Of a stretch of DNA of 64,000 nt, positions 42,851-51,621 are shown one piece after another. The notes beneath the pieces were generated by a model that saw nothing but the letters and a program-made list of their open reading frames with translations, ran no database searches and had not been told where the DNA came from. A program made the translations under genes and the position numbers. How positions within the stretch are numbered: the stretch's first letter is position 1; the number at the start of each line of letters is the position of its first letter. The stretch comes from Kribbella sp. VKM Ac-2569. GTDB lineage: Bacteria > Actinomycetota > Actinomycetes > Propionibacteriales > Kribbellaceae. Location of the stretch: NCBI RefSeq assembly GCF_004216905.1, contig NZ_SGXJ01000007.1:62001-126000 (forward strand), read 5' to 3'.

Positions 42851-43759
42851 ATGGATGGTGAGGTAGGTCTGCTGGCGCGATTGCGCGGGACTCGTCCCGA
42901 GCTGGGGACCGCCCTGGGCCGGATCGCCGACTTCGTGCTGGCCGAGCCGGCGGCCGCGGCGCGCCTGACAATCACCGAGTTGGCCGAGCAGACCGGCACC
43001 TCTCCCGGGACGGTCACGCGTTTCTGTCGCGCGTGCGGTCTTCGCGGTTTCGCCGAGCTCCGGGTCGCCGTCGCGGAAGAGGTCGGCCGGTCCGGCGCCC
43101 ATCGCTGGGACACCGATATCGGTTCGGAGATCGCTCCCGACGCTCCTGCAGACCAGGTGCTGAAGGTGCTGCTGGCGACCAATGCCAACGCCATGATGCG
43201 GACCGCCGAAGTGCTCGATCTGTCGGCCGTCGACGAGGTGGTGACCCGCCTCGCCGCGGCCAGGCAGTGTCACTTCTTCGGAGTAGGTACGAGTGGCGTC
43301 ACGGCTGACGAACTGCGCCATCGCCTGCGGCGCATCGGCGTACCGTGCTGGAGTTCCGCGGACGTGCACAGCGGGTTGACGCTTGCGGCGCTGGTGGACG
43401 AGCGGGATCTGTTCATCGGCGTCTCCACCTCCGGCCGCGTCGCCGAGACCATCGAGGTACTGCAGGCGGCCGGCGACAAAGGCGCGATCACGGTCGCGAT
43501 CACCGCGGATCCCGATTCACCGCTGGCGCAGGTCGCGGACCTCGTCCTGTCGACGGCCCGCCATGTCCACAACGAACGAGCCGACGCCCTCGCCGACCGC
43601 CACGCCCAATTCCTCGTCGTAGACCTCCTGTACGCACGACTCGCCCAGGTCCTGCACGACCGCACAGTCACCCTGCTCGACTCAACCGCCACCGCCCTCG
43701 ACCACCACCGCGTCCCACCCTCAAAACCAACCGTCAGGCGGACGCACGGGCCCGGATAA
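42851..43759 (+). CDS. MurR/RpiR-family transcriptional regulator
   Basis: A 302-residue regulator. The N-terminal HTH_6 domain has LGRIADFVLAEPAAAARLTITELAEQTGTSPGTVTRFCRACGLRGFAEL. The C-terminal SIS domain, which binds phosphosugars, has AARQCHFFGVGTSGVTADELRHRLRRIG and ERDLFIGVSTSGRVAETIEVLQAA. It is divergent from the GH16-like gene. It could also sense amino-sugar phosphates, since NagA is encoded a few kilobases away. Confidence 0.92.
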   Translation: MDGEVGLLARLRGTRPELGTALGRIADFVLAEPAAAARLTITELAEQTGTSPGTVTRFCRACGLRGFAELRVAVAEEVGRSGAHRWDTDIGSEIAPDAPADQVLKVLLATNANAMMRTAEVLDLSAVDEVVTRLAAARQCHFFGVGTSGVTADELRHRLRRIGVPCWSSADVHSGLTLAALVDERDLFIGVSTSGRVAETIEVLQAAGDKGAITVAITADPDSPLAQVADLVLSTARHVHNERADALADRHAQFLVVDLLYARLAQVLHDRTVTLLDSTATALDHHRVPPSKPTVRRTHGPG

Positions 43760-43854
43760 CCGGCTCTCCCGTCCGATGCGGGGGTGGCGATCAGCCCGAT
43801 CCGGGGTCGCGCGACAGGTAGTCGTGGGTCCGGACCTGGTATGACCTGTCCCCA

Positions 43855-43890
43855 GTCACCAAGTGCCTGTCCCCACTCCCCGCCGTCGCC
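43855..43890 (-). repeat. Dispersed repeat, copy B
   Basis: Read on the minus strand this block is a close match to 30787-30821 and encodes GDGGEWGQxLG in the same frame. It lies directly before the hydrolase remnant. Confidence 0.55.
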
Positions 43891-43908
43891 CCGCCGGTCG
43901 GCCACCAC

Positions 43909-44106
43909 CCGTCCAGCCGACTTGGCGACATCGAGCTCCCGGTTCAGGTGATCTGGGGTGAAAGCGACCGGATCGCAGACCCGGAGTACGGGAAGGCCTA
44001 CGCGGCCGCGATCCCGCAATCGACGTACGCCGTCCTCCCGTACACCGGCCTCCTCCCACAACTCGAGACGCCTGAGGAGCTGCTCGCCGCGCTTCAGGTA
44101 GGTTAG
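43909..44106 (+). pseudogene. C-terminal remnant of an alpha/beta-hydrolase
   Basis: The frame reads ELPVQVIWGESDRIADPEYGKAYAAAIP and ends LLPQLETPEELLAALQ before TAG at 44104-44106. This is the standard C-terminus of alpha/beta-hydrolases, with the catalytic Asp of ESDRI present. The catalytic His, normally in G-x-G-H-x-P, is replaced: the sequence reads YTGLLPQ. No N-terminal half or nucleophile elbow exists upstream, where repeat DNA begins. It is therefore a decayed fragment. Its last codons overlap the iron box of the next gene. Confidence 0.75.
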
Positions 44107-44116
44107 GCTTGCCTAA
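44103..44116. promoter_or_regulatory. DtxR/IdeR-like iron box
   Basis: TTAGGC-TT-GCCTAA has perfect arms and matches the core of actinobacterial iron boxes (TTAGGTTAGGCTAACCTAA type). It ends 15 bp before the fprA start, where bound repressor would block transcription. Confidence 0.65.
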
Positions 44117-44131
44117 CTTATTGGAGTGATG

Positions 44132-45472
44132 ATGAGGGATCTCCGCCTTGCCGTGGTCGGTGCCGGCCCGGCCGGCATCTATGCGGCTGACATATTGACG
44201 CAGGAACACCCGGGTGCGCACGTCGATCTGATCGAGCGCCTGCCCGCGCCGTTCGGGTTGGTGCGGTACGGCGTCGCGCCGGACCATCCCCGGATCAAAG
44301 AGATCGTGAAGGCGCTGCAGCGCGTCGTCCGCCGGGACCGGATCAGGTTCGTCGGCAACGTCTCGTACGGCGTCGACCTGAAGCTCGACGACTTGCGCCG
44401 GTACTACGACGCGATCGTGTTCGCCACCGGGGCGATGGCCGACCGCCCGCTCGACATCCCGGGGATCGACCTGCCGGGCAGTTACGGCGCCGCGGACTTC
44501 GTGAGCTGGTACGCCGGGCATCCCGACGTACCGCGGGACTGGCCGCTCGAGGCCCGTGAGGTCGCGGTGATCGGGGCCGGCAACGTCGCGCTCGACATCG
44601 CCCGGATGCTGGCGAAGCCGGCCGACGAGCAGCTGAGTACCGAGATCGCCGGCAACGTCTACGAGGGCCTGAAGCTCAACCAGGCGACCGACGTCCACGT
44701 CTTCGCACGGCGGGGTCCGGCGCAGATCAAGTTCACGCCGATGGAGTTGCGCGAGCTGTCGCACTCGCCGTCAGTGGACGTGATCGTGCACCCCGAGGGG
44801 TTCGAGATCGACGAGGCGAGCCAAGCCGCGATCAACGCCAGCAAGGGCACCAGGTTGGTTGTCGACACGTTGCTCAAGTACGTCGAGGCCGAGCCGACCG
44901 GCGCGCCGCACCGGATCCACATCCACCTCTGTCACGCACCCGTCGAGGTCCTCGGGGACGATCGGGTCGAGGGTCTGCGGACCGAGGTGACCCAGCTGCA
45001 GGGCGACGGCACGGTCAAGGGCACGGGGGAGTACGTCGACACGCCCGTGCAGGCCGTGTACCGCGCGGTCGGCTACCTCTCGTCCCATCTGCCGGAGATC
45101 CCGTTCGACCACCAGGCGGGCGTGATCACCAACGATCGGGGCAGGGTCCTCGACCTGGACGGCGTACCGCTGCCTGGGCTGTACGTCACGGGCTGGGTCA
45201 AGCGTGGACCGATCGGGCTGATCGGCCACACCAAGTCCGACGCGGCGGAGACGATCGCGAGTCTGCTCGCGGACCTCGACACGCTGCCGCAGCCCGAGAT
45301 CCGTGATCCACAAGGGATTCTGGAGCATCTCGCGGGCAGGGGCGCGACCGTGATCGACTCCGAGGGATGGGCCCGGCTCGACGCCCATGAGATCGCTCTT
45401 GGCGAGGCAGCCGGGCGCGAACGCATCAAGGTCGTCCCGCGCGAGGACATGATCAGGGTCGCGAAAGCCTAG
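44132..45472 (+). CDS. fprA: FprA-type ferredoxin/adrenodoxin-like NADP+ reductase
   Basis: A 446-residue flavoprotein. The FAD site is LAVVGAGPAGIYAADIL, the NADP site VIGAGNVALDIARML, and VRYGVAPDHPRIKEIVKAL is the conserved block of adrenodoxin reductases; GWVKRGPIGLIGHTKSDAAET near the end is also diagnostic. ATG at 44132 has GGAG at a good distance; GTG 44126 and ATG 44129 are in frame but too close. It transfers electrons from NADPH to ferredoxins. The iron box upstream suggests induction in iron limitation. Confidence 0.93.
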   Translation: MRDLRLAVVGAGPAGIYAADILTQEHPGAHVDLIERLPAPFGLVRYGVAPDHPRIKEIVKALQRVVRRDRIRFVGNVSYGVDLKLDDLRRYYDAIVFATGAMADRPLDIPGIDLPGSYGAADFVSWYAGHPDVPRDWPLEAREVAVIGAGNVALDIARMLAKPADEQLSTEIAGNVYEGLKLNQATDVHVFARRGPAQIKFTPMELRELSHSPSVDVIVHPEGFEIDEASQAAINASKGTRLVVDTLLKYVEAEPTGAPHRIHIHLCHAPVEVLGDDRVEGLRTEVTQLQGDGTVKGTGEYVDTPVQAVYRAVGYLSSHLPEIPFDHQAGVITNDRGRVLDLDGVPLPGLYVTGWVKRGPIGLIGHTKSDAAETIASLLADLDTLPQPEIRDPQGILEHLAGRGATVIDSEGWARLDAHEIALGEAAGRERIKVVPREDMIRVAKA

Positions 45473-45683
45473 GCCCTGTCTGATTCCGGGCGCGATTTCC
45501 GGTACCGGACAACGGGTCCGGAGCGCACACCTTGCGTGGGTGCCGCTGAGCTGACAGTCGGCGCCACCACTGCCGCCGCCGACGCCGCACCCAGCACAGC
45601 GATCCCGTCCCAGCACCGCCGTACGCCAAGATGTCCGGATCCGGAAACGCATGCTGCCCGAGGCAACGGTTAGGGCTCGAGGG

Positions 45684-46955
45684 TCAGCGGGTGACGCGGT
45701 CGACTCGGCGGCCGGTGCGGTCGAAGAGGTGGATCTGGGACGTGTCGAGGGCGAGGTGAACGCGCGTTCCGCGGGCCAGTTCGGTGTCGACCGGAAGCTC
45801 GACGACCAGGTCTGCGCGGCGGTGGGTGGCGCCGTGGATCTCCGGTGGGGGAGCGGGCGGCGCGCCCAGCCCGAGCCGGGAACGAACCCTGGTCAGGAAA
45901 GACGGCGCCGGATCGGCCGCGGGGGACGCGTGCGCCGGTGCGACGCGGCCGATCTTGTCGGGATCGACGACTTCGATGCCGCACTGGACGAACGCGATCG
46001 ACTGCTGGCCGTGGAACTCGAACGCGCGGATCGTTCCGCTCAGCCGGTTCGGCGCGTCCTCGGTCGTGATCAGGCTGAACGCGCTCGAGCGGGCGCCGAC
46101 GACCACCTCGGCGCCGTCGTGGTGCCGCAGGATCAGCGACCGGCGATCGGTGGGGTCGAGCTGGATCGACTGGCTGCCGAGGTCGAGGGCGACCCGGTGG
46201 TGCGCGATGACACGCACGGTCGCGGCCATCAGGTTGATCCGGGGCGTCCCCAGAAAGCCGGCCACGAATGCGGTGGCGGGGTCGTTGTAGACCTGAGTCG
46301 GCGTACCGACGTCCTCGATCCGGCCGTCGCGCATCACCGCGATCCGGTCGGCCAGCGTCAGCGCCTCGACCTGATCGTGCGTCACGTAGAGCGTGGTCAC
46401 GTTCAGGTCCCTGGTCATCGCGCCGATCTCCTGGCGGAGCTCGGTGCGCATCGTGGCGTCGAGGTTCGACAACGGTTCGTCGAGCAGGAACACCTGCGGC
46501 CGCCGTACCAGCGCCCGGCCGATCGCGACCCGCTGCCGCTGACCGCCCGACAATGTCCGCGGCATCCGGTCGAGCACCGACTCGATGCTGAGGATCTGCG
46601 CGAGCCCGGCCGCGGTGGACCCGGCCTGGACGTCGTCCTGCCCGGCGATCTGCAGCGGGAACATGATGTTCTCCTGCACCGTCCGGTTCGGGTACAGGGC
46701 ACCGGTCTGGAAGACCATCGCCACGCCGCGCTCGCGCGGGGCGAGCCGGGTCCCGAGCGTCCGCCCGAACCAGACCTCGCCGGCGGTCACGCGTTCGAGG
46801 CCCGCGATCATCCGCAGCAGCGTCGTCTTCCCGCATCCGGACGGCCCGAGCAGCACCATGAACTCGCCGTCGTCGACCTGCAGCGACAACTCGTCCACGG
46901 CCAGGTGCTCACCCTCGAACACCTTGGACACCGCGTCGAGCCGGATCGCCGTCAT
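45684..46955 (-). CDS. msiK: MsiK/UgpC-type sugar ABC transporter ATPase
   Basis: A 423-residue ATPase. Walker A GPSGCGKT (about 37-44), signature LSGGQRQR, Walker B VFLLDEPLSNLD, H-loop YVTHDQ. A C-terminal MalK-like regulatory region follows, with an unusual Ala/Pro-rich insert of about 35 residues (HASPAADPAPSFLTRVRS...). ATG at 46955; longer in-frame starts lack support. There are no permease genes beside it. Two CUT1-like importers in this window lack an ATPase, so a shared MsiK role is the natural reading. The gene follows NagA on the same strand after an 81-bp gap. Confidence 0.9.
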   Translation of the reverse strand: MTAIRLDAVSKVFEGEHLAVDELSLQVDDGEFMVLLGPSGCGKTTLLRMIAGLERVTAGEVWFGRTLGTRLAPRERGVAMVFQTGALYPNRTVQENIMFPLQIAGQDDVQAGSTAAGLAQILSIESVLDRMPRTLSGGQRQRVAIGRALVRRPQVFLLDEPLSNLDATMRTELRQEIGAMTRDLNVTTLYVTHDQVEALTLADRIAVMRDGRIEDVGTPTQVYNDPATAFVAGFLGTPRINLMAATVRVIAHHRVALDLGSQSIQLDPTDRRSLILRHHDGAEVVVGARSSAFSLITTEDAPNRLSGTIRAFEFHGQQSIAFVQCGIEVVDPDKIGRVAPAHASPAADPAPSFLTRVRSRLGLGAPPAPPPEIHGATHRRADLVVELPVDTELARGTRVHLALDTSQIHLFDRTGRRVDRVTR

Positions 46956-47036
46956 GTACGCCTTATACGGGAAGTTCCGGTTCACCGGCAAGCACTGGAC
47001 ACCTTGCGAACTGATTGCAGTGGCAAGATCCAAAAC

Positions 47037-48191
47037 TTAACTGTTGCTGCGGGCAATCAATCTGCCGTTGACAACGACGGTTACGAGGTCGCCGACGGCG
47101 CCGTCCGGGGTGCTGGTCAACTGGACCAGATCGGCGCGGGCACCGACCTCCAGGCGGCCCCGGTCGTGGAGGCCGAGCAGGTCGGCAGGGGTCGTGGTGG
47201 CCATGGTGACAGCGGTTTCCAGCGGGAGCCCGCCGGGCCCGGTGGCCCAGCGGAGGCAGTCGAGGAGAGAAGCGCCGCTACCGGCCAGGTACGGCGTACC
47301 TTGCAGGCGGAGGCTCCCGTCGGAGCCGACGGTGACTGCGCCACCGACCGCGGTCCGGTAATCGCCGGGGGCACACCCGGCGAGGGCGGCGGCGTCGCTG
47401 GTGAGGACGCAGCGCGTCGGACCCTTGGCGCGGACGAGGGCGGCGAAGGTGTCGGCAGGCAGGTGCTGGCCGTCGGCAATCAGGCCGGCCGTCAGGACGT
47501 CCTCGGTCAGCTGGGCCCAGATCGGGTTCTGGTGGCGATCGATCTGGGCGGGCAGCCCATTGCCCAGGTGCGTGGACAGCCGCCCACCCGCGGCCGCGAA
47601 GGCGTGGATGTCGGCGGCCGTCGCCAGCGAGTGGCCGACGGATGGGAGTACGCCGTTCGTCGCGAGGTGCCGGGTGAACTCGAGGGCGCCCACGCGTTCC
47701 GGAGCGACGGTCATGATCGCGATCGCGCCGTCGGCCGCGGCCTGCCAGCGGTCGAACTCGTCGGCATCGGGGTCCCGGATCACGGCCGGGTCGTGGGCAC
47801 CGCGGGCGCCCTCCGCGGACGAGATGTACGGACCCTCCAGGTGCAGGCCCGGTACGCCGTACGCCACGTCGGAATCGGCTGCGCGCGCGGCGGCGGCTCG
47901 TTTGACGAGTGTGGTCGTAGTCGCGTCGTCGGCGGAGATGATCGTCGGGTAGACCGTGGTCACCCCTTGTCCCCACAGTGCGCGGACGAGGTCAGACAGC
48001 TCGCTCGCCGGGCGGGACGGGTCGTTGACGTCCAAGCCGCCGTACCCGTTGAGCTGGATGTCGACCAGGCCGGGGATCAGCAGGAGGTCCGGTGCCGACG
48101 GGTGGTCGGTGATTTCCTCGATGCCGTCGGCGGAGAGCCGCACCCGCACTCCGCGGCCGGCGGCGGTGCGGCCTTCCAGCATCTCGCTCAT
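47037..48191 (-). CDS. nagA: N-acetylglucosamine-6-phosphate deacetylase
   Basis: A 384-residue amidohydrolase. LLIPGLVDIQLNGYGGLDVND, GVPGLHLEGPYISSAEGARGAHDP (metal Glu), SVGHSLATAADIHAFAAAGGRLSTHLGNGLP (metal His residues) and LTSDAAALAG (catalytic Asp) form the NagA pattern. The usual HLFNAM is here HLGNGLP. It removes acetate from GlcNAc-6-phosphate in amino-sugar use. ATG at 48191 with GGAGG upstream; the LuxR gene ends 13 bp before. Confidence 0.9.
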   Translation of the reverse strand: MSEMLEGRTAAGRGVRVRLSADGIEEITDHPSAPDLLLIPGLVDIQLNGYGGLDVNDPSRPASELSDLVRALWGQGVTTVYPTIISADDATTTTLVKRAAAARAADSDVAYGVPGLHLEGPYISSAEGARGAHDPAVIRDPDADEFDRWQAAADGAIAIMTVAPERVGALEFTRHLATNGVLPSVGHSLATAADIHAFAAAGGRLSTHLGNGLPAQIDRHQNPIWAQLTEDVLTAGLIADGQHLPADTFAALVRAKGPTRCVLTSDAAALAGCAPGDYRTAVGGAVTVGSDGSLRLQGTPYLAGSGASLLDCLRWATGPGGLPLETAVTMATTTPADLLGLHDRGRLEVGARADLVQLTSTPDGAVGDLVTVVVNGRLIARSNS

Positions 48192-48204
48192 GACGGTGGT
48201 CCTC

Positions 48205-50928
48205 CTAGGGCTTCAAGGTCCGGAGCTGGCGGCGGGAGGTGATGCCGAGTTTGGCGAAGGTTTTGCGGAGGTGCCACTCGACGGTCCGGGGGCTGATGAA
48301 GAGCTGGGCGGCGATCTCCGGGTTGGTCAGGCCGTCGCGGGCCAGGCCGGCGATCTGGGACTCCTGCGCGGTCAGGTCGTTCGTGGTCTCGGGCGTGCGT
48401 TTCCGGACCGTCTCGCCGGTGGCGAGCAGCTCGTGGCGGGCGCGTTCGGCGAAGGCTTCGGCGCCCATCGCGGCCAGTTGCTCGTGAGCGGTGCGGAGGT
48501 GCGCGCGGGCGTCCTGGCGGCGGCCTTCGCGTCGCAGCCATTCGCCGTACAGCAGCTCGGCGCGGGCCGACTCGATGCGGAGACCGGTCCGGCTCAGGTG
48601 GTCGATCGACGCGCGGTACGCGTCCTCGTCGTTGCGGAGGAACGCTCGCGCACGGGCCTCCATCCCGCGACCCCAGTCCGACGGCGTTGCGGCGACCCGT
48701 TCGTTCAGCCAGGCCAGTGCGGTCTCGACCAGCTTGGTGTCGCCGGTCCGCGAGGCGGCCTCAGCCAGTTCGCCGATCACGAGTACGCCGTACGCGACGA
48801 CGTCCTGCTCGAATACTTGCAGCGCCGCGTCCCGGGCCGTCTCGTACCGGCCGAGGCCGTTGTTCAGCAGTGAGCTCGTGTACGTCGCGATCGCGGTCAT
48901 CCGGCCCTGGTCCTGAGCGCGCGCTTCGCGGATCATCGCTTCGATCTGCGGAGTCGCCTCAGCCTCGTTCCCGCGGAGCGCGGCCAGCTGCATACGGCCG
49001 ATCCCGAGCACGCGGTTCCCGGTCGCGGCCGCGATCTGCCGCTCTTCCTCGACGTACGCCGTGGCGGTGGCGAGGTCGCCGGTCATCGACACCACGTTGG
49101 CGCGGAAGTTGAGCGCCCACTGGAGCTGGACGAGCGCACCGCTGTCGCGGGCGATCCGGTCGTGGCGTGCTGCCAGTTCGAGCGCAGCGTCGAGATCCCA
49201 TACGTCGATCGCGACGATGCCGCTGGCCCGGTTGCCGGCCAGCCACAACCAGCCGCGGACGTCCTCGGCCTCGCTCTCGCTCTGGCGCGCCTGGTCGACA
49301 GCTTTGACGAGCTGCGTTGCGGCAGCGGCGTACCCGCGGGTGAAGCGGAGCGCGAGCGCCTGGAGGAGCAGGTCGCCCGGCGGGTCCGACGGCGCCGGTG
49401 CGGGTGCGGCGGACGCGGCCTCGCCGAGAATCCCGGGTGTGTCCGGGCCGCTCGCCCAGATCGCGGCCGACATCGCCTCCAGGTACGCGACGCGCGCCTG
49501 CTCGTGGTCTAGCGGATCCAGCAGCTTCGCGGCGACGACCAGCGTTCGGGCTGCCTCGGTCGCGTGTCCGCGGTCGAAGGCGATCTCACCGCGCAGGCGC
49601 ATGACCTCTGCCTCCCGTACGGCGTCAGCGGGGCCTGCAGACGCGGCGCCGAGCAGGTCCAGTGCAGAGTCGAGCGCACCGGCGCTGCGCTTCGCGGTGG
49701 CGGCGGCGAGTACGCGGTCGGCTCGGAGACCCGGGTCGACGGTCAGCGCGGCCGAGCGTTCGAGGAACATGCCTGCCGCGAAGAACCCGCCGCGTGCTCG
49801 GGCACGCTGCGCGGACCGTTCGAGTTCGGCGGCGACGTCCTCGTCGGGTGTCACGGTCGCCTGTGCGCGATGCCAGGCCCGGCGGTCGGGGTCGGTCTCG
49901 GGATCCGTGGCTTCCGCGAGTGCCCGATGCACGGCCAGTCGTTGCTGCGGCGTGGCCATTCGGTACGCCGCCGAGCGGACCAGCGGGTGCCGGAACCGGA
50001 TGTGCCGGCCGAACGTGATCAGCCCGGACTCGATCGCGCCAGCCGCCGGGTCAGCGCCGAGCCCGAGTTGCTCGGCCGCTCGCCACAACAGTGTCGGGTC
50101 GCCGAGAGGTTCGGCGGCCGCGGTCAGCAGGAGCAGCCTGGTGTCGGCCTGCAGCGCTTCGAGGCGCCGTACGAAACCGTCTTCGAGCCTGCTCGTCAGG
50201 GTGCCTGCGGTGAGGCCGTCGGCCAGCTCTGCCGCGGTCCAGGCGCGAGGGAGTTCGAGCAGGGCGAGCGGGTTGCCGCGGGTTTCGGCCACGATCCGGT
50301 CGCGGACCCGCGGGTCGATCGGTCCGGGGAGTACGGAGTCCAGGAGAGCGCGGGCGTCGGCGTCGTCGAGGCCGCGGATCTGGAGTTCGGTGAGCCCGGC
50401 GAACGTGTGCTCGATGCCGTCGCGGACCGCGAAGACCATCACCACCGACTCGGCCGCGAGCCTGCGGGTGACGAACGCGAGGATCCGGGCGGACATCAGG
50501 TCCAGCCACTGCGCATCGTCGACCACGCACAGCACGGGCCGCTCGCCGGCCGCGTCGGCGAGCAGGTTGAGGACCGCCAGACCGATCAGGAACTTGTCCG
50601 GGGCAGGGCCGCTCACCAGGCCGAACGCCGTGCCGAGCGCGTCCCGCTGCGGCGCCGGCAGCCGGTCGAGGTGATTCAGGAACGGCTGGCACAACTGGTG
50701 GAGACCGGCGTACGCGAGCTCCATCTCGGACTCGATCCCGGCAGTCCGGGTGACACGGCAACCATCCGCCCCGGCGACCAGCGCATCCAGCAGCGCCGAC
50801 TTGCCGACGCCGGCCTCTCCGGTGAGCAACAGCACCTGGCTACGCCCGGCCTTCGCCTCGCGGACCAACCCGTCCAGTACGTCGGTCTCCCGCCGCCGGC
50901 CCCGGAGCCCTCGATCCGCCATCCCCAC
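48205..50928 (-). CDS. Large LuxR-family (LAL-type) ATP-binding regulator
   Basis: A 907-residue regulator. N-terminal AAA/STAND ATPase with Walker A GEAGVGKS (about 37-44) and VLCVVDDAQWLD as Walker B. A long central helical repeat region follows (TPR-like). The C-terminal LuxR HTH is LTAQESQIAGLARDGLTNPEIAAQLFISPRTVEWHLRKTFAKLG. GTG at 50928 or ATG at 50922 could be the start. LAL regulators activate sugar or secondary-metabolite genes. Target unknown; NagA and MsiK follow on the same strand. Confidence 0.92.
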   Translation of the reverse strand: MGMADRGLRGRRRETDVLDGLVREAKAGRSQVLLLTGEAGVGKSALLDALVAGADGCRVTRTAGIESEMELAYAGLHQLCQPFLNHLDRLPAPQRDALGTAFGLVSGPAPDKFLIGLAVLNLLADAAGERPVLCVVDDAQWLDLMSARILAFVTRRLAAESVVMVFAVRDGIEHTFAGLTELQIRGLDDADARALLDSVLPGPIDPRVRDRIVAETRGNPLALLELPRAWTAAELADGLTAGTLTSRLEDGFVRRLEALQADTRLLLLTAAAEPLGDPTLLWRAAEQLGLGADPAAGAIESGLITFGRHIRFRHPLVRSAAYRMATPQQRLAVHRALAEATDPETDPDRRAWHRAQATVTPDEDVAAELERSAQRARARGGFFAAGMFLERSAALTVDPGLRADRVLAAATAKRSAGALDSALDLLGAASAGPADAVREAEVMRLRGEIAFDRGHATEAARTLVVAAKLLDPLDHEQARVAYLEAMSAAIWASGPDTPGILGEAASAAPAPAPSDPPGDLLLQALALRFTRGYAAAATQLVKAVDQARQSESEAEDVRGWLWLAGNRASGIVAIDVWDLDAALELAARHDRIARDSGALVQLQWALNFRANVVSMTGDLATATAYVEEERQIAAATGNRVLGIGRMQLAALRGNEAEATPQIEAMIREARAQDQGRMTAIATYTSSLLNNGLGRYETARDAALQVFEQDVVAYGVLVIGELAEAASRTGDTKLVETALAWLNERVAATPSDWGRGMEARARAFLRNDEDAYRASIDHLSRTGLRIESARAELLYGEWLRREGRRQDARAHLRTAHEQLAAMGAEAFAERARHELLATGETVRKRTPETTNDLTAQESQIAGLARDGLTNPEIAAQLFISPRTVEWHLRKTFAKLGITSRRQLRTLKP

Positions 50929-50948
50929 GCCGGTCAGCCTAGCTGGGG

Positions 50949-51590
50949 TCAGGCGTCGAGTAGTTGGAGCGCCTCCGTGATCGAGGCGGTGACTGGTGCG
51001 CCTGTGGTTTGCAGGGCCTCAAGGGTCATTGCTCCGGTGGTGACGAGTACGCAGCGGGCGCCGGCTGCTTGGGCGGCGTTGGCGTCGTCGACGACGTCTC
51101 CGATCAGTACTACGTCGGCCGGGTCGAGCTGCTGCGCCTGTAGGTGGCGGATCAGGCTGTCGGCCTTCGAGCCGCCGCCTACTTGGCCGGGCAGTCCGTC
51201 GACCCGGGTGAAGTACTGCGTGAGGCCGTAGTGCTCGACCGTCGGTGTGAGGCGTGAGTGGAACCACATGGACAGCAACGACTGAGTCCGCCCGCCAGCG
51301 GTGCAGGCCTGCAGTACGTCGTGAGCCCGGTCAGCGAGCTCGCAGGTGGGCAGGAGTGCGTCGTACCGGTCGTGGTAGAGCTTGTCGACCTGCGCCCACT
51401 CCTCCTCGTCGAGCGTGCGCTGCAGGATCTGCTCGTACGAGAGCCGCATGGGCCGCGCGTACGCCGCCTGCCACTCGCCCCAGCTCAGCTCCACCCGCCC
51501 GAACCCCGCACAAACTTCGTTGACGGCAGCCAGTACGGCGTGATTGTCATTGAGGAGCGTCCCGTTCCAGTCCCACACCACATGTTTCAC
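50949..51590 (-). CDS. HAD-superfamily phosphatase (Gph/PGP-like)
   Basis: A 213-residue phosphatase. Motif I is WDWNGTLLND with the nucleophile Asp at residue 6; the second Asp of DxD is replaced by Asn, unlike most HAD phosphatases. Motif III is probably the GGSKADSL lysine and motif IV VLIGDVVDDANAA. Substrate may be a sugar phosphate or phosphoglycolate. The D-to-N change in motif I may reduce phosphatase activity. Confidence 0.85.
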   Translation of the reverse strand: MKHVVWDWNGTLLNDNHAVLAAVNEVCAGFGRVELSWGEWQAAYARPMRLSYEQILQRTLDEEEWAQVDKLYHDRYDALLPTCELADRAHDVLQACTAGGRTQSLLSMWFHSRLTPTVEHYGLTQYFTRVDGLPGQVGGGSKADSLIRHLQAQQLDPADVVLIGDVVDDANAAQAAGARCVLVTTGAMTLEALQTTGAPVTASITEALQLLDA

Positions 51591-51621
51591 CGGGCAACTC
51601 TAACGATCGGAAGGTAACGCA

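Noticed and set aside
45469..45666. 65-codon minus-strand frame with a signal-peptide-like Ala/Val stretch
   Set aside because: It lacks a ribosome site and the supposed signal segment is interrupted by charged residues. It might be a small secreted protein but evidence is too thin.
45651..48242. 863-codon plus-strand open frame across the MsiK and nagA genes
   Set aside because: It is antisense to two clearly recognisable genes, has no family pattern, is very rich in Arg, Gly, Val and Asp, and has no ribosome site. It is a GC-bias shadow.
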